Positions 32,345 to 40,841 of a stretch of 64,000 bases of DNA are shown piece by piece; within the stretch, counting starts at the first letter, position 1; each line of letters opens with the position of its first letter. The position numbers and the translations under genes are program-made. The notes under the pieces are model-generated. The model was given only the letters and a program-made list of their open reading frames with translations, was not told where the DNA came from and made no database searches. The stretch is taken from the NCBI GenBank assembly GCA_902793405.1, contig CADBDH010000005.1:1-64000 (forward strand). Direction: 5' to 3'. This stretch comes from an uncultured Bacteroidales bacterium (lineage in GTDB: Bacteria > Bacteroidota > Bacteroidia > Bacteroidales > Muribaculaceae).

Positions 32345-32417
32345 TAATAATTAGTTGTCAGATAGCTGGTATTTAGTGTATTCAAAAACTGGCAGATGGC
32401 CAAGTGTGTTTGTTGTA

Positions 32418-33110
32418 TTATGGATTGTCGTCAAGTTGCAAGAGCCACTTGATGCCTTTGACCACGCGCAGGGGCGGATTCTTGAAGTGGTTGCCGGGGT
32501 TGAGTTCGAACTTGGAGGGGATGCCGCGTGAGGCCATCAGGTCAGCCATGGCCCGGGTGCGCTCGCCCACGGTTTGCAGCACGGCATTGCGCGAGGTGCT
32601 CTCCTTGTCGCCCACCGAGAAATAGGCTCCAGCCAACTCGCTGACCAGTTCCTGTTTTTGGGCATATTCCAACCAACCAGGGTACCACATCGACCCCGAG
32701 GCCGACAGGATGCGCGAGAACAAGTCCGTCTGGAAGGCCGTCCACACTGCAAACAGGCCCGCCATCGAGTAACCCGCCAGCAGACGCCATGACGGCGGCG
32801 CGTCGAGCAGACTTTCGACCTGCGGTATCACTTCATCGGTAAGTATGGGCAACCATTGGCCAGCCTCGCCTGCAAAGTTATCATCCTTGGACACCACAGT
32901 CTCGACTGGCCACGGAGACAGCTCCTGATTCCACCGCAGTCCGCTGATGGTCACCAAGTTAAACCCACCGCAATCCACCTGTTTGCAAGCCTCCAGCAGC
33001 AGCTGTCCGTTCTCGTGATAGTCAATCGAATATACCAGCGGCACACAGCCCTGCACCAAGCGGTACAAGCACACCCGTCGGTGCCCGAATCGCAACTCCT
33101 GAACTTCCAT
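32418..33110 (-). CDS. Alpha/beta-hydrolase esterase
   Basis: This 230-residue cytosolic protein of the esterase-D-like alpha/beta-hydrolase group would hydrolyse an ester of unknown nature. The nucleophile elbow is GYSMAG, the acid is likely the aspartate in FSVGDKES, and the catalytic histidine lies in NPGNHFKN near the C-terminus. A TAATTTTG -7 box at 33116-33123 (minus strand) is only 5 bases from the ATG, so the transcript would be leaderless. It is divergent from the CPBP protease gene, with overlapping promoter regions. Confidence 0.82.
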   Translation of the reverse strand: MEVQELRFGHRRVCLYRLVQGCVPLVYSIDYHENGQLLLEACKQVDCGGFNLVTISGLRWNQELSPWPVETVVSKDDNFAGEAGQWLPILTDEVIPQVESLLDAPPSWRLLAGYSMAGLFAVWTAFQTDLFSRILSASGSMWYPGWLEYAQKQELVSELAGAYFSVGDKESTSRNAVLQTVGERTRAMADLMASRGIPSKFELNPGNHFKNPPLRVVKGIKWLLQLDDNP

Positions 33111-33115
33111 AGGCG

Positions 33116-33143
33116 CAAAATTACAAATAATTAGTTACCTTTG
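33116..33143. promoter_or_regulatory. Closely spaced divergent promoters
   Basis: A minus-strand TAATTTTG box at 33116-33123 faces the esterase gene, and a plus-strand TACCTTTG box at 33136-33143 faces the CPBP protease gene. Their -33 regions must overlap each other's -7 region, so the two promoters probably compete. Confidence 0.55.
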
Positions 33144-33167
33144 TGGCATTATCATCAGTTTTTGACT

Positions 33168-33995
33168 ATGACGGCGACTCCAAATAAACTTCCCCTGTGG
33201 CAATGGATTTTGTTGTTCATCGGCGCGACGGTCATGTCCTTCATCGGGTACGCGGCCCTCGTCGGAGGGTCTGAATTGTCGCAAATGATGGGTTATCCAG
33301 GGCTGACCATTGTGTGCGCAGCCATCCTTCTGGGCATGTATGCCTTATTGGTCAAACTCCTCGAGCAGCGATGGCCCACCAACCTGCCGCTGCGCAAAGC
33401 CATTCCGCACTCCCTGTTAGGCCTGCTTGTGGGATTCCTCTTCATGGTATTGGTCGTGAGCACAATCGTGGCATCGGGCTGCGCTGTCATCTCTTGGAAA
33501 GGATTCTCGGGTGCAGAACAATTCAATATGCTCATGCTCTTTCTTGCCGTGGCTGTGGGAGAGGAAATCATCTGCCGTGGCGTCATTTTCCGCCTTATCG
33601 ACGAGCGATGGAACACGTGGGTAGCGCTACTGGTATCGGCCCTCCTGTTTGGTTGGATGCACATCAGCAACGACAATGCCACCTGGTGGTCGTCGATGGC
33701 CATCGCCATCGAGGCGGGCTTGCTGCTCGCTGCCGCCTACAAGTGGTCGGGCACGCTATGGGTACCCATCGGCATTCATTGGGCATGGAACTATGTGCAG
33801 GGTAACGTATTTGGTCTTGCCGTCTCGGGCAGCAAAGCCGGCACAACCATCCTTGCCACCACTGTCAACGGCCCCGACATCATCACGGGCGGCGCCTTCG
33901 GCCCCGAAGCCTCGATCGTCGCCGTCATCCTGGGCACCTTCTTCACCCTCGTCTTCCTCGCCAACCGCTACCGCCGCACCACCCCGCGGCACTGA
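33168..33995 (+). CDS. CPBP-family intramembrane metalloprotease
   Basis: This 275-residue inner-membrane protein has about eight membrane segments. The active-site motifs of the CPBP (Abi, CaaX-protease-like) family are present: GEEIICRGVIFR with the paired glutamates and arginine, LFGWMHI with the second metal-binding histidine, and IGIHWAWNY with the third. Members cleave peptides within the membrane or process small secreted peptides. I take ATG 33168 because a -7 box ends at 33143, inside the longer frame. The stop is 32 bases before the left direct repeat of the AAA_14 cassette. Confidence 0.88.
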   Translation: MTATPNKLPLWQWILLFIGATVMSFIGYAALVGGSELSQMMGYPGLTIVCAAILLGMYALLVKLLEQRWPTNLPLRKAIPHSLLGLLVGFLFMVLVVSTIVASGCAVISWKGFSGAEQFNMLMLFLAVAVGEEIICRGVIFRLIDERWNTWVALLVSALLFGWMHISNDNATWWSSMAIAIEAGLLLAAAYKWSGTLWVPIGIHWAWNYVQGNVFGLAVSGSKAGTTILATTVNGPDIITGGAFGPEASIVAVILGTFFTLVFLANRYRRTTPRH

Positions 33996-34027
33996 TTGCA
34001 ATTGGCGCAAATCAGCCTTCTTACCCT

Positions 34028-34092
34028 TCAAACCGCCAAATTCAACTAAATTTTTCGGTTATAACCGCTAAATTAAGCCCAAATTTTCGGTT
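34028..34092. repeat. Left direct repeat of the AAA_14 cassette
   Basis: This 65-base repeat matches 35261-35325 at 63 of 65 positions in the same orientation. It holds two tandem units of AACCGCyAAATT followed by an AAATTTTTCGGTT-type end, with the perfect palindrome CGGTTATAACCG at the junction of the units. Confidence 0.9.
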
Positions 34093-34094
34093 AT

Positions 34095-35216
34095 CTATTT
34101 CACGAATTCCCAAAAGTTGTCGGGGGTAATCACATTAAACCCCGATGGTGCGTAGGCTTCTATGAATTGCTGTGGTACTCGGGATTTAGCACGAGGATTC
34201 CATTTGAACTCAAACGCCCGGATCATGCCATCTTCTTCCTCGATGAGGTCAATTTCTTTCTGGTCATGGGTGCGCCAGAAATACAGCTGCGCAAAACTAT
34301 CATTATACATATTGCGCTTGACTCGTTCGCTCACCATCATATTCTCCCACAATGCACCCATATCAGATCTCAATTCGGGTGGTGCATAATTAGATATCAC
34401 GGCATTGCGCACGCCATTGTCATAGAAATAGACTTTCTTGCCTTTTCTTATTTCATTGCGCAGATTGCGGCTGAAAGAGTCCAGGCGGAAAACAACAAAA
34501 CACTTCTCCAATAATCCGATATAAGATTCGACCGTCTCCTTGTCAACACCCAAAAGCCTGCTCAATTCATTGTAAGATACCTCACTGCCCAGCTGCAGAG
34601 CAAGGGCTCGCACTAATTTCTGGAGCACTTCGGGCTTCTTGATTCCTTGATAGGACAGGATATCTTTATACAGATAGTCATTGGCTAGTGATGCTAATGT
34701 TCGTTTAGCACTTGCTGAATTGGTAACTACTCCTGGATAACAGCCATAGACCAGACGCTGCTGCAACATGCGGGATTCCTCTCGTTCGCTTGTTTCATTG
34801 GCCAATTCGGCTAGCGATAAAGGATATAGCCTATACTCTATCGTGCGGCCCGTTGCAGGTTCATGAATACCATTTGCCAATTCCAAAGATGATGATCCAG
34901 TCACAATAACTTGAGTCGATAACTTTAGGTCGGCTATTTTCTTAATGGTAAGACCTATATTTCTCACACGTTGGGCCTCATCAATGAAAACAAACTGGTA
35001 TGGAGACAACAAATCCCTTAATTCTGTCGAACTTTTGTCCTCAATCATCAAGACATCATCCTGATCGTCGCAATTGAGCAACAGGTTATGATCAGTGTCG
35101 CTGCTCAAAGCCTCCATCAACGTCGTTTTACCCACTTGACGCGCACCGAGTAACACAATCACTTTACCCTGACCAAAGTCATTTTTCAAACTGGATTCAA
35201 TCTGCCTCTGTATCAT
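34095..35216 (-). CDS. AAA_14/DUF4143 ATP-binding protein in a repeat-bounded cassette
   Basis: A 373-residue cytosolic ATPase. Walker A is LLGARQVGKTTL (about 22-33) and Walker B is FVFIDEAQR. A sensor-like VIVTGSSSLEL and the arginine-bearing GRTIEYRLYPLSLAE follow. The C-terminal half (residues about 190-340) is DUF4143, with a winged-helix-like SYNELSRLLGVDKETVESYI and a nuclease-like FWRTHDQKEIDLIEEEDGMI stretch. The family is heavily expanded in Bacteroidota and archaea without a settled role. A TACTTTTG box (35242-35249, minus strand) is 25 bases upstream. Two 65-base direct repeats bracket the gene exactly. Confidence 0.9.
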   Translation of the reverse strand: MIQRQIESSLKNDFGQGKVIVLLGARQVGKTTLMEALSSDTDHNLLLNCDDQDDVLMIEDKSSTELRDLLSPYQFVFIDEAQRVRNIGLTIKKIADLKLSTQVIVTGSSSLELANGIHEPATGRTIEYRLYPLSLAELANETSEREESRMLQQRLVYGCYPGVVTNSASAKRTLASLANDYLYKDILSYQGIKKPEVLQKLVRALALQLGSEVSYNELSRLLGVDKETVESYIGLLEKCFVVFRLDSFSRNLRNEIRKGKKVYFYDNGVRNAVISNYAPPELRSDMGALWENMMVSERVKRNMYNDSFAQLYFWRTHDQKEIDLIEEEDGMIRAFEFKWNPRAKSRVPQQFIEAYAPSGFNVITPDNFWEFVK

Positions 35217-35241
35217 ACATTAAACGTTTTTTCTTTCGCAG

Positions 35242-35249
35242 CAAAAGTA
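35242..35249 (-). promoter_or_regulatory. -7 box of the AAA_14 gene
   Basis: CAAAAGTA on the plus strand reads TACTTTTG on the minus strand, 25 bases upstream of the ATG and inside the repeat-bounded cassette, so the cassette carries its own promoter. Confidence 0.5.
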
Positions 35250-35260
35250 CAAAGAGTTTC

Positions 35261-35325
35261 TCAAACCGCCAAATTCAACTAAATTTTTCGGTTATAACCG
35301 CTAAATTTAGCTCAAATTTTCGGTT
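35261..35325. repeat. Right direct repeat of the AAA_14 cassette
   Basis: This is the second copy of the 65-base repeat, differing from the left copy at two positions only. It lies 44 bases upstream of the AAA_14 start codon. Confidence 0.9.
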
Positions 35326-35405
35326 TCATGTGTCACACCACTTGATTATTTTATGTTTTTTTCGTGCCGCAAAAGTTCGCTTGACGGTAATTGAAAAAAA
35401 TACTT

Positions 35406-35413
35406 TACTTTTG
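35406..35413 (+). promoter_or_regulatory. -7 box of the sigma factor operon
   Basis: TACTTTTG matches TAnnTTTG, with TTGAC 22 bases upstream as a weak -33 element. It lies about 60 bases before the sigma factor ATG. Confidence 0.5.
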
Positions 35414-35475
35414 TTTAAAAACAAGGTGGTTGTGCGTTATAGTAGTGAAACACCAGAACAGACAACGAGAATCTG

Positions 35476-35976
35476 ATGACGATAGACGCATTTGAGAACA
35501 AGGCAACAAGGCTTAGGCAATTGGCGCTGCAGGCGGCCGCCGCAACGGGCGCCGATAGCGACACAGCCCAGGACATCGCCCAAGAGACGATGCTGCGCTT
35601 GTGGCAAATGCGTGACGATCCCCGCCTCTACAATCCCGAGGGCTATGCCACGGTGATTGCACGCCACCTGGCCCTGAGCCACCAGCGCCAAAAGCCGCCG
35701 CTCCCGCTCGACGAGCGGCAGACCTCCACCCAGACCAGCCCCTCACCGCTCGAGATCATCGTGCAACGCGAGGACGAGCAATGGCTGCAAGAGCGCATAC
35801 GCAACCTGCCGCCCACCCAACACGCGGTGCTGCACATGCGACAAGTGGAACACCGCACCAGCATCCAGATTGCCAAGATACTGGGCATCAAGGAAACAAG
35901 CGTGAACACGCTGCTGGCAAGGGCACGACGGCAACTGCTTGAAGAAATACGTCAACATAAAAATCAAGGACAATGA
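35476..35976 (+). CDS. ECF-type RNA polymerase sigma factor
   Basis: This 166-residue sigma-70-family factor has region 2 (DTAQDIAQETMLRLWQMRDD) and region 4 (LPPTQHAVLHMRQVEHRTSI followed by the HTH IAKILGIKETSVNTLLARAR). The linker carries a proline- and threonine-rich stretch. It would direct RNA polymerase to a specific regulon. The stop overlaps the start of the next gene by four bases (ATGA), and that gene encodes a membrane protein with an anti-sigma-like layout, so the sigma factor is probably held at the membrane until signalled. It is first of four genes ending in an outer-membrane protein. Confidence 0.92.
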   Translation: MTIDAFENKATRLRQLALQAAAATGADSDTAQDIAQETMLRLWQMRDDPRLYNPEGYATVIARHLALSHQRQKPPLPLDERQTSTQTSPSPLEIIVQREDEQWLQERIRNLPPTQHAVLHMRQVEHRTSIQIAKILGIKETSVNTLLARARRQLLEEIRQHKNQGQ

Positions 35977-36692
35977 AACGGTATTCACAACATCAAATCA
36001 AGGCGCTGCTCGACAAATTCATGGACGGGCAGACCACTGTGGAGGAAGAGGCCCTGCTGGCCGAATACTTCCGCAGCAGCGACGTGCCTGCCGAGTGGGA
36101 GGACTACCGCCTCATGTTCGACTACTTTGACCGCGGCATGGAGGGTGACCTCGTGTCCGTGGAACAGCAACGCCCGACGTTGACTCGGCTCATGGGACGC
36201 CGTTGGTGGGGCATCGCTGCGGCTGCCTGCATCACCGCCGCCATCGTGGCAACGGCAGTGTTGCACCAGCCGACAACCACTACGACTGTGCCCGAAACAC
36301 CCCCTGTTGCTTCCAATGAGACCGCGCCTATCGTGGAGACGCAAGATGTTGCGTCTCTACATGAAACGGAACCAACTCCCGAAACGTCCATCGCACGACC
36401 TGTAGAGACGCAACATCTTGCGTCTCGTGACTCGAAGCGCAATACTGCCCGCAAAGACCAACGTCGCCTGCAAGCCGAAAATGCCAAACTTGCCCGCGAG
36501 AACGAGCGACTGCAACGCGAACTGGCCGACTTGAAGCGCCGCGCCTTCATCATCGACCTCGAGGCCAACGGTTTCAGGGCCGTGCAGGACGAGGACGGCA
36601 GCATCGTGCTTATCGACATTGAGCAAGAGATCGAGAACGAATTGAACAATCATCTGAACAACCAACCCACCACCAATATCCCTGCATTATGA
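35973..36692 (+). CDS. Single-pass membrane protein, probable anti-sigma factor, with in-frame REPIN
   Basis: This 239-residue protein has a cytosolic N-terminal part of about 65 residues (HQIKALLDKFMDGQTTVEEE, a pattern seen in Bacteroidota anti-sigma proteins). One membrane segment follows (RWWGIAAAACITAAIVATAV, about 70-90), then a periplasmic part ending in a coiled coil (ENAKLARENERLQRELADLK). Residues about 121-152 are encoded by a REPIN-like inverted pair of palindromes and read VETQDVASL and VETQHLASR. The gene overlaps the sigma gene and the next gene by four bases each. Anti-sigma function is inferred from position and layout. Confidence 0.7.
   Translation: MKRYSQHQIKALLDKFMDGQTTVEEEALLAEYFRSSDVPAEWEDYRLMFDYFDRGMEGDLVSVEQQRPTLTRLMGRRWWGIAAAACITAAIVATAVLHQPTTTTTVPETPPVASNETAPIVETQDVASLHETEPTPETSIARPVETQHLASRDSKRNTARKDQRRLQAENAKLARENERLQRELADLKRRAFIIDLEANGFRAVQDEDGSIVLIDIEQEIENELNNHLNNQPTTNIPAL
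36333..36429. repeat. REPIN-like palindrome pair inside a coding sequence
   Basis: GTGGAGACGCAAGATGTTGC at 36333 and GTAGAGACGCAACATCTTGC at 36402 start two palindromes that are reverse complements of each other with a 41-base spacer. They belong to the same family as the intergenic pair at 11863-11945. Both lie within the reading frame of the anti-sigma-like gene. Confidence 0.85.
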
Positions 36693-38047
36693 AGACTCAA
36701 AACAGCATCATCGCAACGATTACTATCGTCACGATAGCCATCATGGCATTGCTCACCTCATTCACGGCCAGCGCCAACGTCTATGAGGACCGCTTGAAGG
36801 AAGCTTTCGACGATATCATCAGCGCCGTTTCCTTCCCGTTCAGCGACAAGGAACCCCAGCAGATGCACAACATCTATTCTAACCCCGAGACTGGAGTCAA
36901 GGAAGGTAAACTTGATGTGTATAAGTTCACCATCGACCGCGAAAGCATCGGCTTGATCAACAATGCCAAAAAGGTCTATGAGGAAGTGAATGGCAATGAC
37001 AACGCGGATGTTTACACCCTGTGGATCAACGACAACGGCGAGTGGAACACCCAGGGCTACCGCATCTATTATAACCCCGACGAGACCATTGTCGTGGGTC
37101 TGGCCTGTGACCACTGCTACACCGTGGGTTTTGTTGCCCCCGACGACAAACAGCACCGCACGACCTATACCCTGGAGTGGAGCACCCCCGACGACTATAG
37201 CGACAGCATCAGCGGGCGCGTCATCACCACCTATGCCCCTATCAAAGTCAAGTCGGTGAGCAATGGCTCCAAGCAGAGCACAGTAGTCATCAACACCGAC
37301 AACCTGGACAAACTGATGGAGCAAATGCAGATCGAGGGTATGGAAAAATACCAAAAGGAATTGGAAATGGTTCAAAAGAAATTGGAGAAAACTCAGGCCA
37401 GGTTGGAAAAGGAGTTGTCCAAATATCAGAACAAATCAAGCTCATTCAGTAGCTCAAGTTCAAGCTCTAATTCCGGCCAATTAGTGAAGGGCCGGGTCAT
37501 CAACCCCAATGGCGAGCCGCTGATTGGTGCCATGGTACAGCCCATTGGCGGAGGAAACGGCACAGCCACCGATTACAATGGTGAGTTCTCGCTGAGTCTT
37601 CCCGACCATGTGAAAACCCTCGAGGTTTCGTATTTTGGTTATAAAAACCAGGAACTTCCCGTACAGTCTAACATGGTTATCACAATGGAAGAAGAACTGC
37701 CTAACGACAACTTATCTGACCTTTTCTTACGAAGAACTGTTCCCAAAGAGAACTCCCCCACTGACAAGTCCCCCACGCCCAGCCAACCCAACTCCAATGA
37801 CTGGATGAAGAAACTGCTCTTCTATGTTGAAAAGGTGCAACAGCCGGGTGACCGCTACCTCTATCTGTCCAAGCTCTACGAATTGTGCAAGGATACCGAG
37901 GGACTCGACCAGATGGACCTGAAAATCGCGGCAAAGCAGCTTGAATCGGTTTATCATCAACTTAAGGATAAGAAAAAACTCAAGGAAAACGAACTCCTCT
38001 TCCTCGAGAGCATGGTCGATCTGCTCCATAGCAAAATCAACAAGTAA
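36689..38047 (+). CDS. Exported protein with coiled coil and carboxypeptidase-D-like regulatory domain
   Basis: This 452-residue protein has an N-terminal signal or anchor (IIATITIVTIAIMALLTSFT). Residues about 25-190 are an unknown domain. A coiled coil follows (residues about 210-250, KYQKELEMVQKKLEKTQARL), then a serine-rich linker. Residues about 263-330 are a CarboxypepD_reg-like beta-sandwich (VKGRVINPNGEPLIGAMVQP, DYNGEFSLSLPD, EVSYFGYKNQEL). This last domain normally opens TonB-dependent receptors and may contact the outer-membrane protein encoded next. It starts four bases before the end of the anti-sigma-like gene, within the sigma factor operon. Confidence 0.75.
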   Translation: MKTQNSIIATITIVTIAIMALLTSFTASANVYEDRLKEAFDDIISAVSFPFSDKEPQQMHNIYSNPETGVKEGKLDVYKFTIDRESIGLINNAKKVYEEVNGNDNADVYTLWINDNGEWNTQGYRIYYNPDETIVVGLACDHCYTVGFVAPDDKQHRTTYTLEWSTPDDYSDSISGRVITTYAPIKVKSVSNGSKQSTVVINTDNLDKLMEQMQIEGMEKYQKELEMVQKKLEKTQARLEKELSKYQNKSSSFSSSSSSSNSGQLVKGRVINPNGEPLIGAMVQPIGGGNGTATDYNGEFSLSLPDHVKTLEVSYFGYKNQELPVQSNMVITMEEELPNDNLSDLFLRRTVPKENSPTDKSPTPSQPNSNDWMKKLLFYVEKVQQPGDRYLYLSKLYELCKDTEGLDQMDLKIAAKQLESVYHQLKDKKKLKENELLFLESMVDLLHSKINK

Positions 38048-38078
38048 CCGCCATTAATCATATCAACATTTGACCCAT

Positions 38079-38094
38079 TGTTTCATGTGAAACA
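38079..38094. promoter_or_regulatory. Near-perfect parS (ParB-binding) site
   Basis: TGTTTCATGTGAAACA differs from the consensus parS TGTTTCACGTGAAACA at one position of 16. The upstream frame starting at 38078 reads MFHVKH, the hallmark translation of parS. It lies between two genes of the sigma factor operon, outside both coding sequences if the downstream start is ATG 38126. Confidence 0.5.
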
Positions 38095-38125
38095 TCGCAT
38101 GAGACAGCCATCACTACACCCTATT

Positions 38126-40813
38126 ATGAAACACTTTATAGTGACTATTTTGCTGATTTTCAGCACTCTGTTCGCTCATGCCGATATCATCAGCGGTCGC
38201 GTTATCGACACCGATACCCGGGAGACCTTGCCTGGTGCAACGGTTCAGTACATGAAGCAGATCAATGAAACCAGCTATTCGGGCAGCACCGTGATAGCCG
38301 ACTCGCTTGGCCGATTTACGTTCTATACCGATGGGCGCGTAGCGTTGGAGGTATCTATGCTGGGCTATTATCAGAAAAAGAAAAATGTCATGGCACTCTC
38401 TGACAGCCGCAAGGACACGCTCGATATCGGTGCCATCGAACTGAAAATGTCCTCACAGATGTTGCAGATGGTCGAAGTCACGGGGCATGCAAAACGATTC
38501 ACGATGCACGGCGACACCATCGTGTTCAACCCGTCGGCCTTTAGGCTGCAAGAGGGTGCCCGCCTCGACGAACTCATCAAGCAACTACCTGGTGTTGAGG
38601 TAGATGCCAACGGAAAACTCTGGTGGAACGGCAAGCCTATCCGCCTGACGATGGACGGCGAGAGCCTCTTTGGCGGAAATGACCTGGTGAGCCAACTGCC
38701 TGCCGAGGCCGTGCAGAACATCAAGGCCTATAACAAGGCATCTGAACTCAAGGAGCATACCGGAAAGGACGACGGCGGGGAGGACATGGTACTGGATTTG
38801 AGCATCAAACCAGGATTCCTCGACCGCTGGTATGGCGACGCCACGGCAGGCTACAGGACCCGCGACCATTACGAGGCCGACGTGCAATTGAACCGTCTCT
38901 CCAAAAATGACCCGATCATGGTATTCGGTGACGCCAATAATGTCGCTAAACGACACAGAAAATACCAAGGCCAATATACGCTGAATTCAGGCAACGGTTT
39001 GGGGCAAGAGCAAGGCATTTCGGGCGGATACCAACACAACTGGACCCGTGAGCAGGGCTACAAAACGCTGAAAAGCTACTACAGCATCAGTGGCGGATTG
39101 GCACATGACGACAAGTGGAAAAGTTCGGGTAGCGAAACCGAGAATTATTTCCCCGGTGAGGCACAGAGCTATAACAAGACGACGGGTTTTGACCGCAGCC
39201 ACTCGCTGAACCCGACCATCCTGGGCATGATGCGATGGAGACCCGACACGACCAACAATATCTTCCTGTGGGCACAAATCGAATACGACAACAACCGCTC
39301 CACCAACCGACGGGAGACGGTGCAGTCGGTCGATTCTGGCAACGGCTACGTTCCCATCATCAAGCAGCAAGTTAACACGCTGAACCGTGGGCACGAGACC
39401 AAAATCTACGCTAACGGCAACTGGACGCACTTTATCAAGGACGGTTCCCTCACACTTGCGAGCGGGCTGAGCTATAACGACCGAAAGAGCAAGCAATGGA
39501 TAGACCGCACAATCACCGACTATCTGGGCAACAATTCATCGGCTCTCAGCCAATATGCCATTGAGCCTTCATCAACGTTCAGCATCAACGGCAGCATGCT
39601 CTACCAGCAATGGCTGACCAAGCAAATGATGCTCAATATGAGCTATCGATTAGACCATATCAACTATAGGATTGACAGGGATTTCACAACCGACGGCGTG
39701 GCCGATGCCGCAAACACGTTCAGCAACAGCTACCACAGCACGGGCCACACTATTACCGCAGGCACTACGTTCAATCTGGGTCCTGTGCAGCTGCTGCCCA
39801 GTGCGGCCATGACATGGAGCCGTGAGCATCAGGACTACACCCGTGCGATGCTCGACACGACCGCCGTCAGGAACCGCTTCAAGGTTGAACCCACGTTCAA
39901 GGCCTCATGGAAAGTGAACAGTGGCATGAACATTGAGCTGAATTACAGTTACAAGACCACACGTCCCGAACTGCTCCAGAGCATCGGCTACCGTGACATG
40001 AGCGACCCCTTGTTCATCACCGAGGGCAATCCCTTCTTGAAGGACAGCCACACCAACGAATTCCAGATGAGTTATAAGGCCGTGATACCCAGCAGGCAAC
40101 TGTCCATCGGCTTCAATGCCAAGTACAGCACTTCAGATTACAACAACATCACGGCGCTCAGTTATGATCCGGTGACCAACGTCTATACCAGCCGCCCCGA
40201 GTCGGTGCCAGGCAGCCGCACGTGGGAAGTGAACCTCAACTATGACCATGGCTTGGGCAACTACTTCCGCCTGCAGAACGACCTCAAGGTCATGGGCGGA
40301 CGGTTCTACGGTTACTTGACCATGCTGCCCACTGACAAGGAGCGTATCCTGAACCGTCAGACAAGCGTCCACCCCAAGGACAAACTGACCGTGTCGTTTG
40401 ACCACAACTGGATCAAGGCCTCGGTCTTTGCCGAACTCAACGCCGACCGGTTGCGGTTCTCACAGTCGCCAATCCAGAACACCACACTGTGGAACAACAA
40501 CTACGGCATGGAGTTTGAGGCCAACTACCGCAACTTTGTGTTTGAGACATCTCTCACCGAGGCCATGCGGCGCGGCTATGCCTCCAGCGGAATGAACCGC
40601 AACCGCCTGCTTTGGGACGCTTCCATCACTTGGAAAATCCTCAAGAACAAGGGCAAAATCAGGCTCTTTGCCGATGACATCCTCAACCAGGATGATTGGC
40701 GCTGGAGCAGCCAGACCGCCTACCAGCAGACCAACGAGTGGCAGGACACGCTACACCACTACATCGGCATCTCGTTCACCTACCACCTCGACGCCAAAAA
40801 GAAAGAGAATTAA
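38126..40813 (+). CDS. Large outer-membrane beta-barrel protein (TonB-receptor-like)
   Basis: An 895-residue protein with a signal peptide (MKHFIVTILLIFSTLFAHA) when read from ATG 38126. Residues about 20-100 are a CarboxypepD_reg-like domain (SGRVIDTDTRETLPGATVQY). A plug-like region follows (ELIKQLPGVEVDANGKLWWN, ESLFGGNDLVSQLPAEAVQN), then a long barrel with repeated aromatic strands ending in YIGISFTYHLDAKKKEN. It belongs to the outer-membrane beta-barrel family of Bacteroidota that resembles TonB-dependent receptors. As the last gene of the sigma / anti-sigma operon it may be the transporter or signal source of that system. Confidence 0.87.
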   Translation: MKHFIVTILLIFSTLFAHADIISGRVIDTDTRETLPGATVQYMKQINETSYSGSTVIADSLGRFTFYTDGRVALEVSMLGYYQKKKNVMALSDSRKDTLDIGAIELKMSSQMLQMVEVTGHAKRFTMHGDTIVFNPSAFRLQEGARLDELIKQLPGVEVDANGKLWWNGKPIRLTMDGESLFGGNDLVSQLPAEAVQNIKAYNKASELKEHTGKDDGGEDMVLDLSIKPGFLDRWYGDATAGYRTRDHYEADVQLNRLSKNDPIMVFGDANNVAKRHRKYQGQYTLNSGNGLGQEQGISGGYQHNWTREQGYKTLKSYYSISGGLAHDDKWKSSGSETENYFPGEAQSYNKTTGFDRSHSLNPTILGMMRWRPDTTNNIFLWAQIEYDNNRSTNRRETVQSVDSGNGYVPIIKQQVNTLNRGHETKIYANGNWTHFIKDGSLTLASGLSYNDRKSKQWIDRTITDYLGNNSSALSQYAIEPSSTFSINGSMLYQQWLTKQMMLNMSYRLDHINYRIDRDFTTDGVADAANTFSNSYHSTGHTITAGTTFNLGPVQLLPSAAMTWSREHQDYTRAMLDTTAVRNRFKVEPTFKASWKVNSGMNIELNYSYKTTRPELLQSIGYRDMSDPLFITEGNPFLKDSHTNEFQMSYKAVIPSRQLSIGFNAKYSTSDYNNITALSYDPVTNVYTSRPESVPGSRTWEVNLNYDHGLGNYFRLQNDLKVMGGRFYGYLTMLPTDKERILNRQTSVHPKDKLTVSFDHNWIKASVFAELNADRLRFSQSPIQNTTLWNNNYGMEFEANYRNFVFETSLTEAMRRGYASSGMNRNRLLWDASITWKILKNKGKIRLFADDILNQDDWRWSSQTAYQQTNEWQDTLHHYIGISFTYHLDAKKKEN

Positions 40814-40841
40814 GCTCTCTTCACTACAGCAAACCTGCTTC

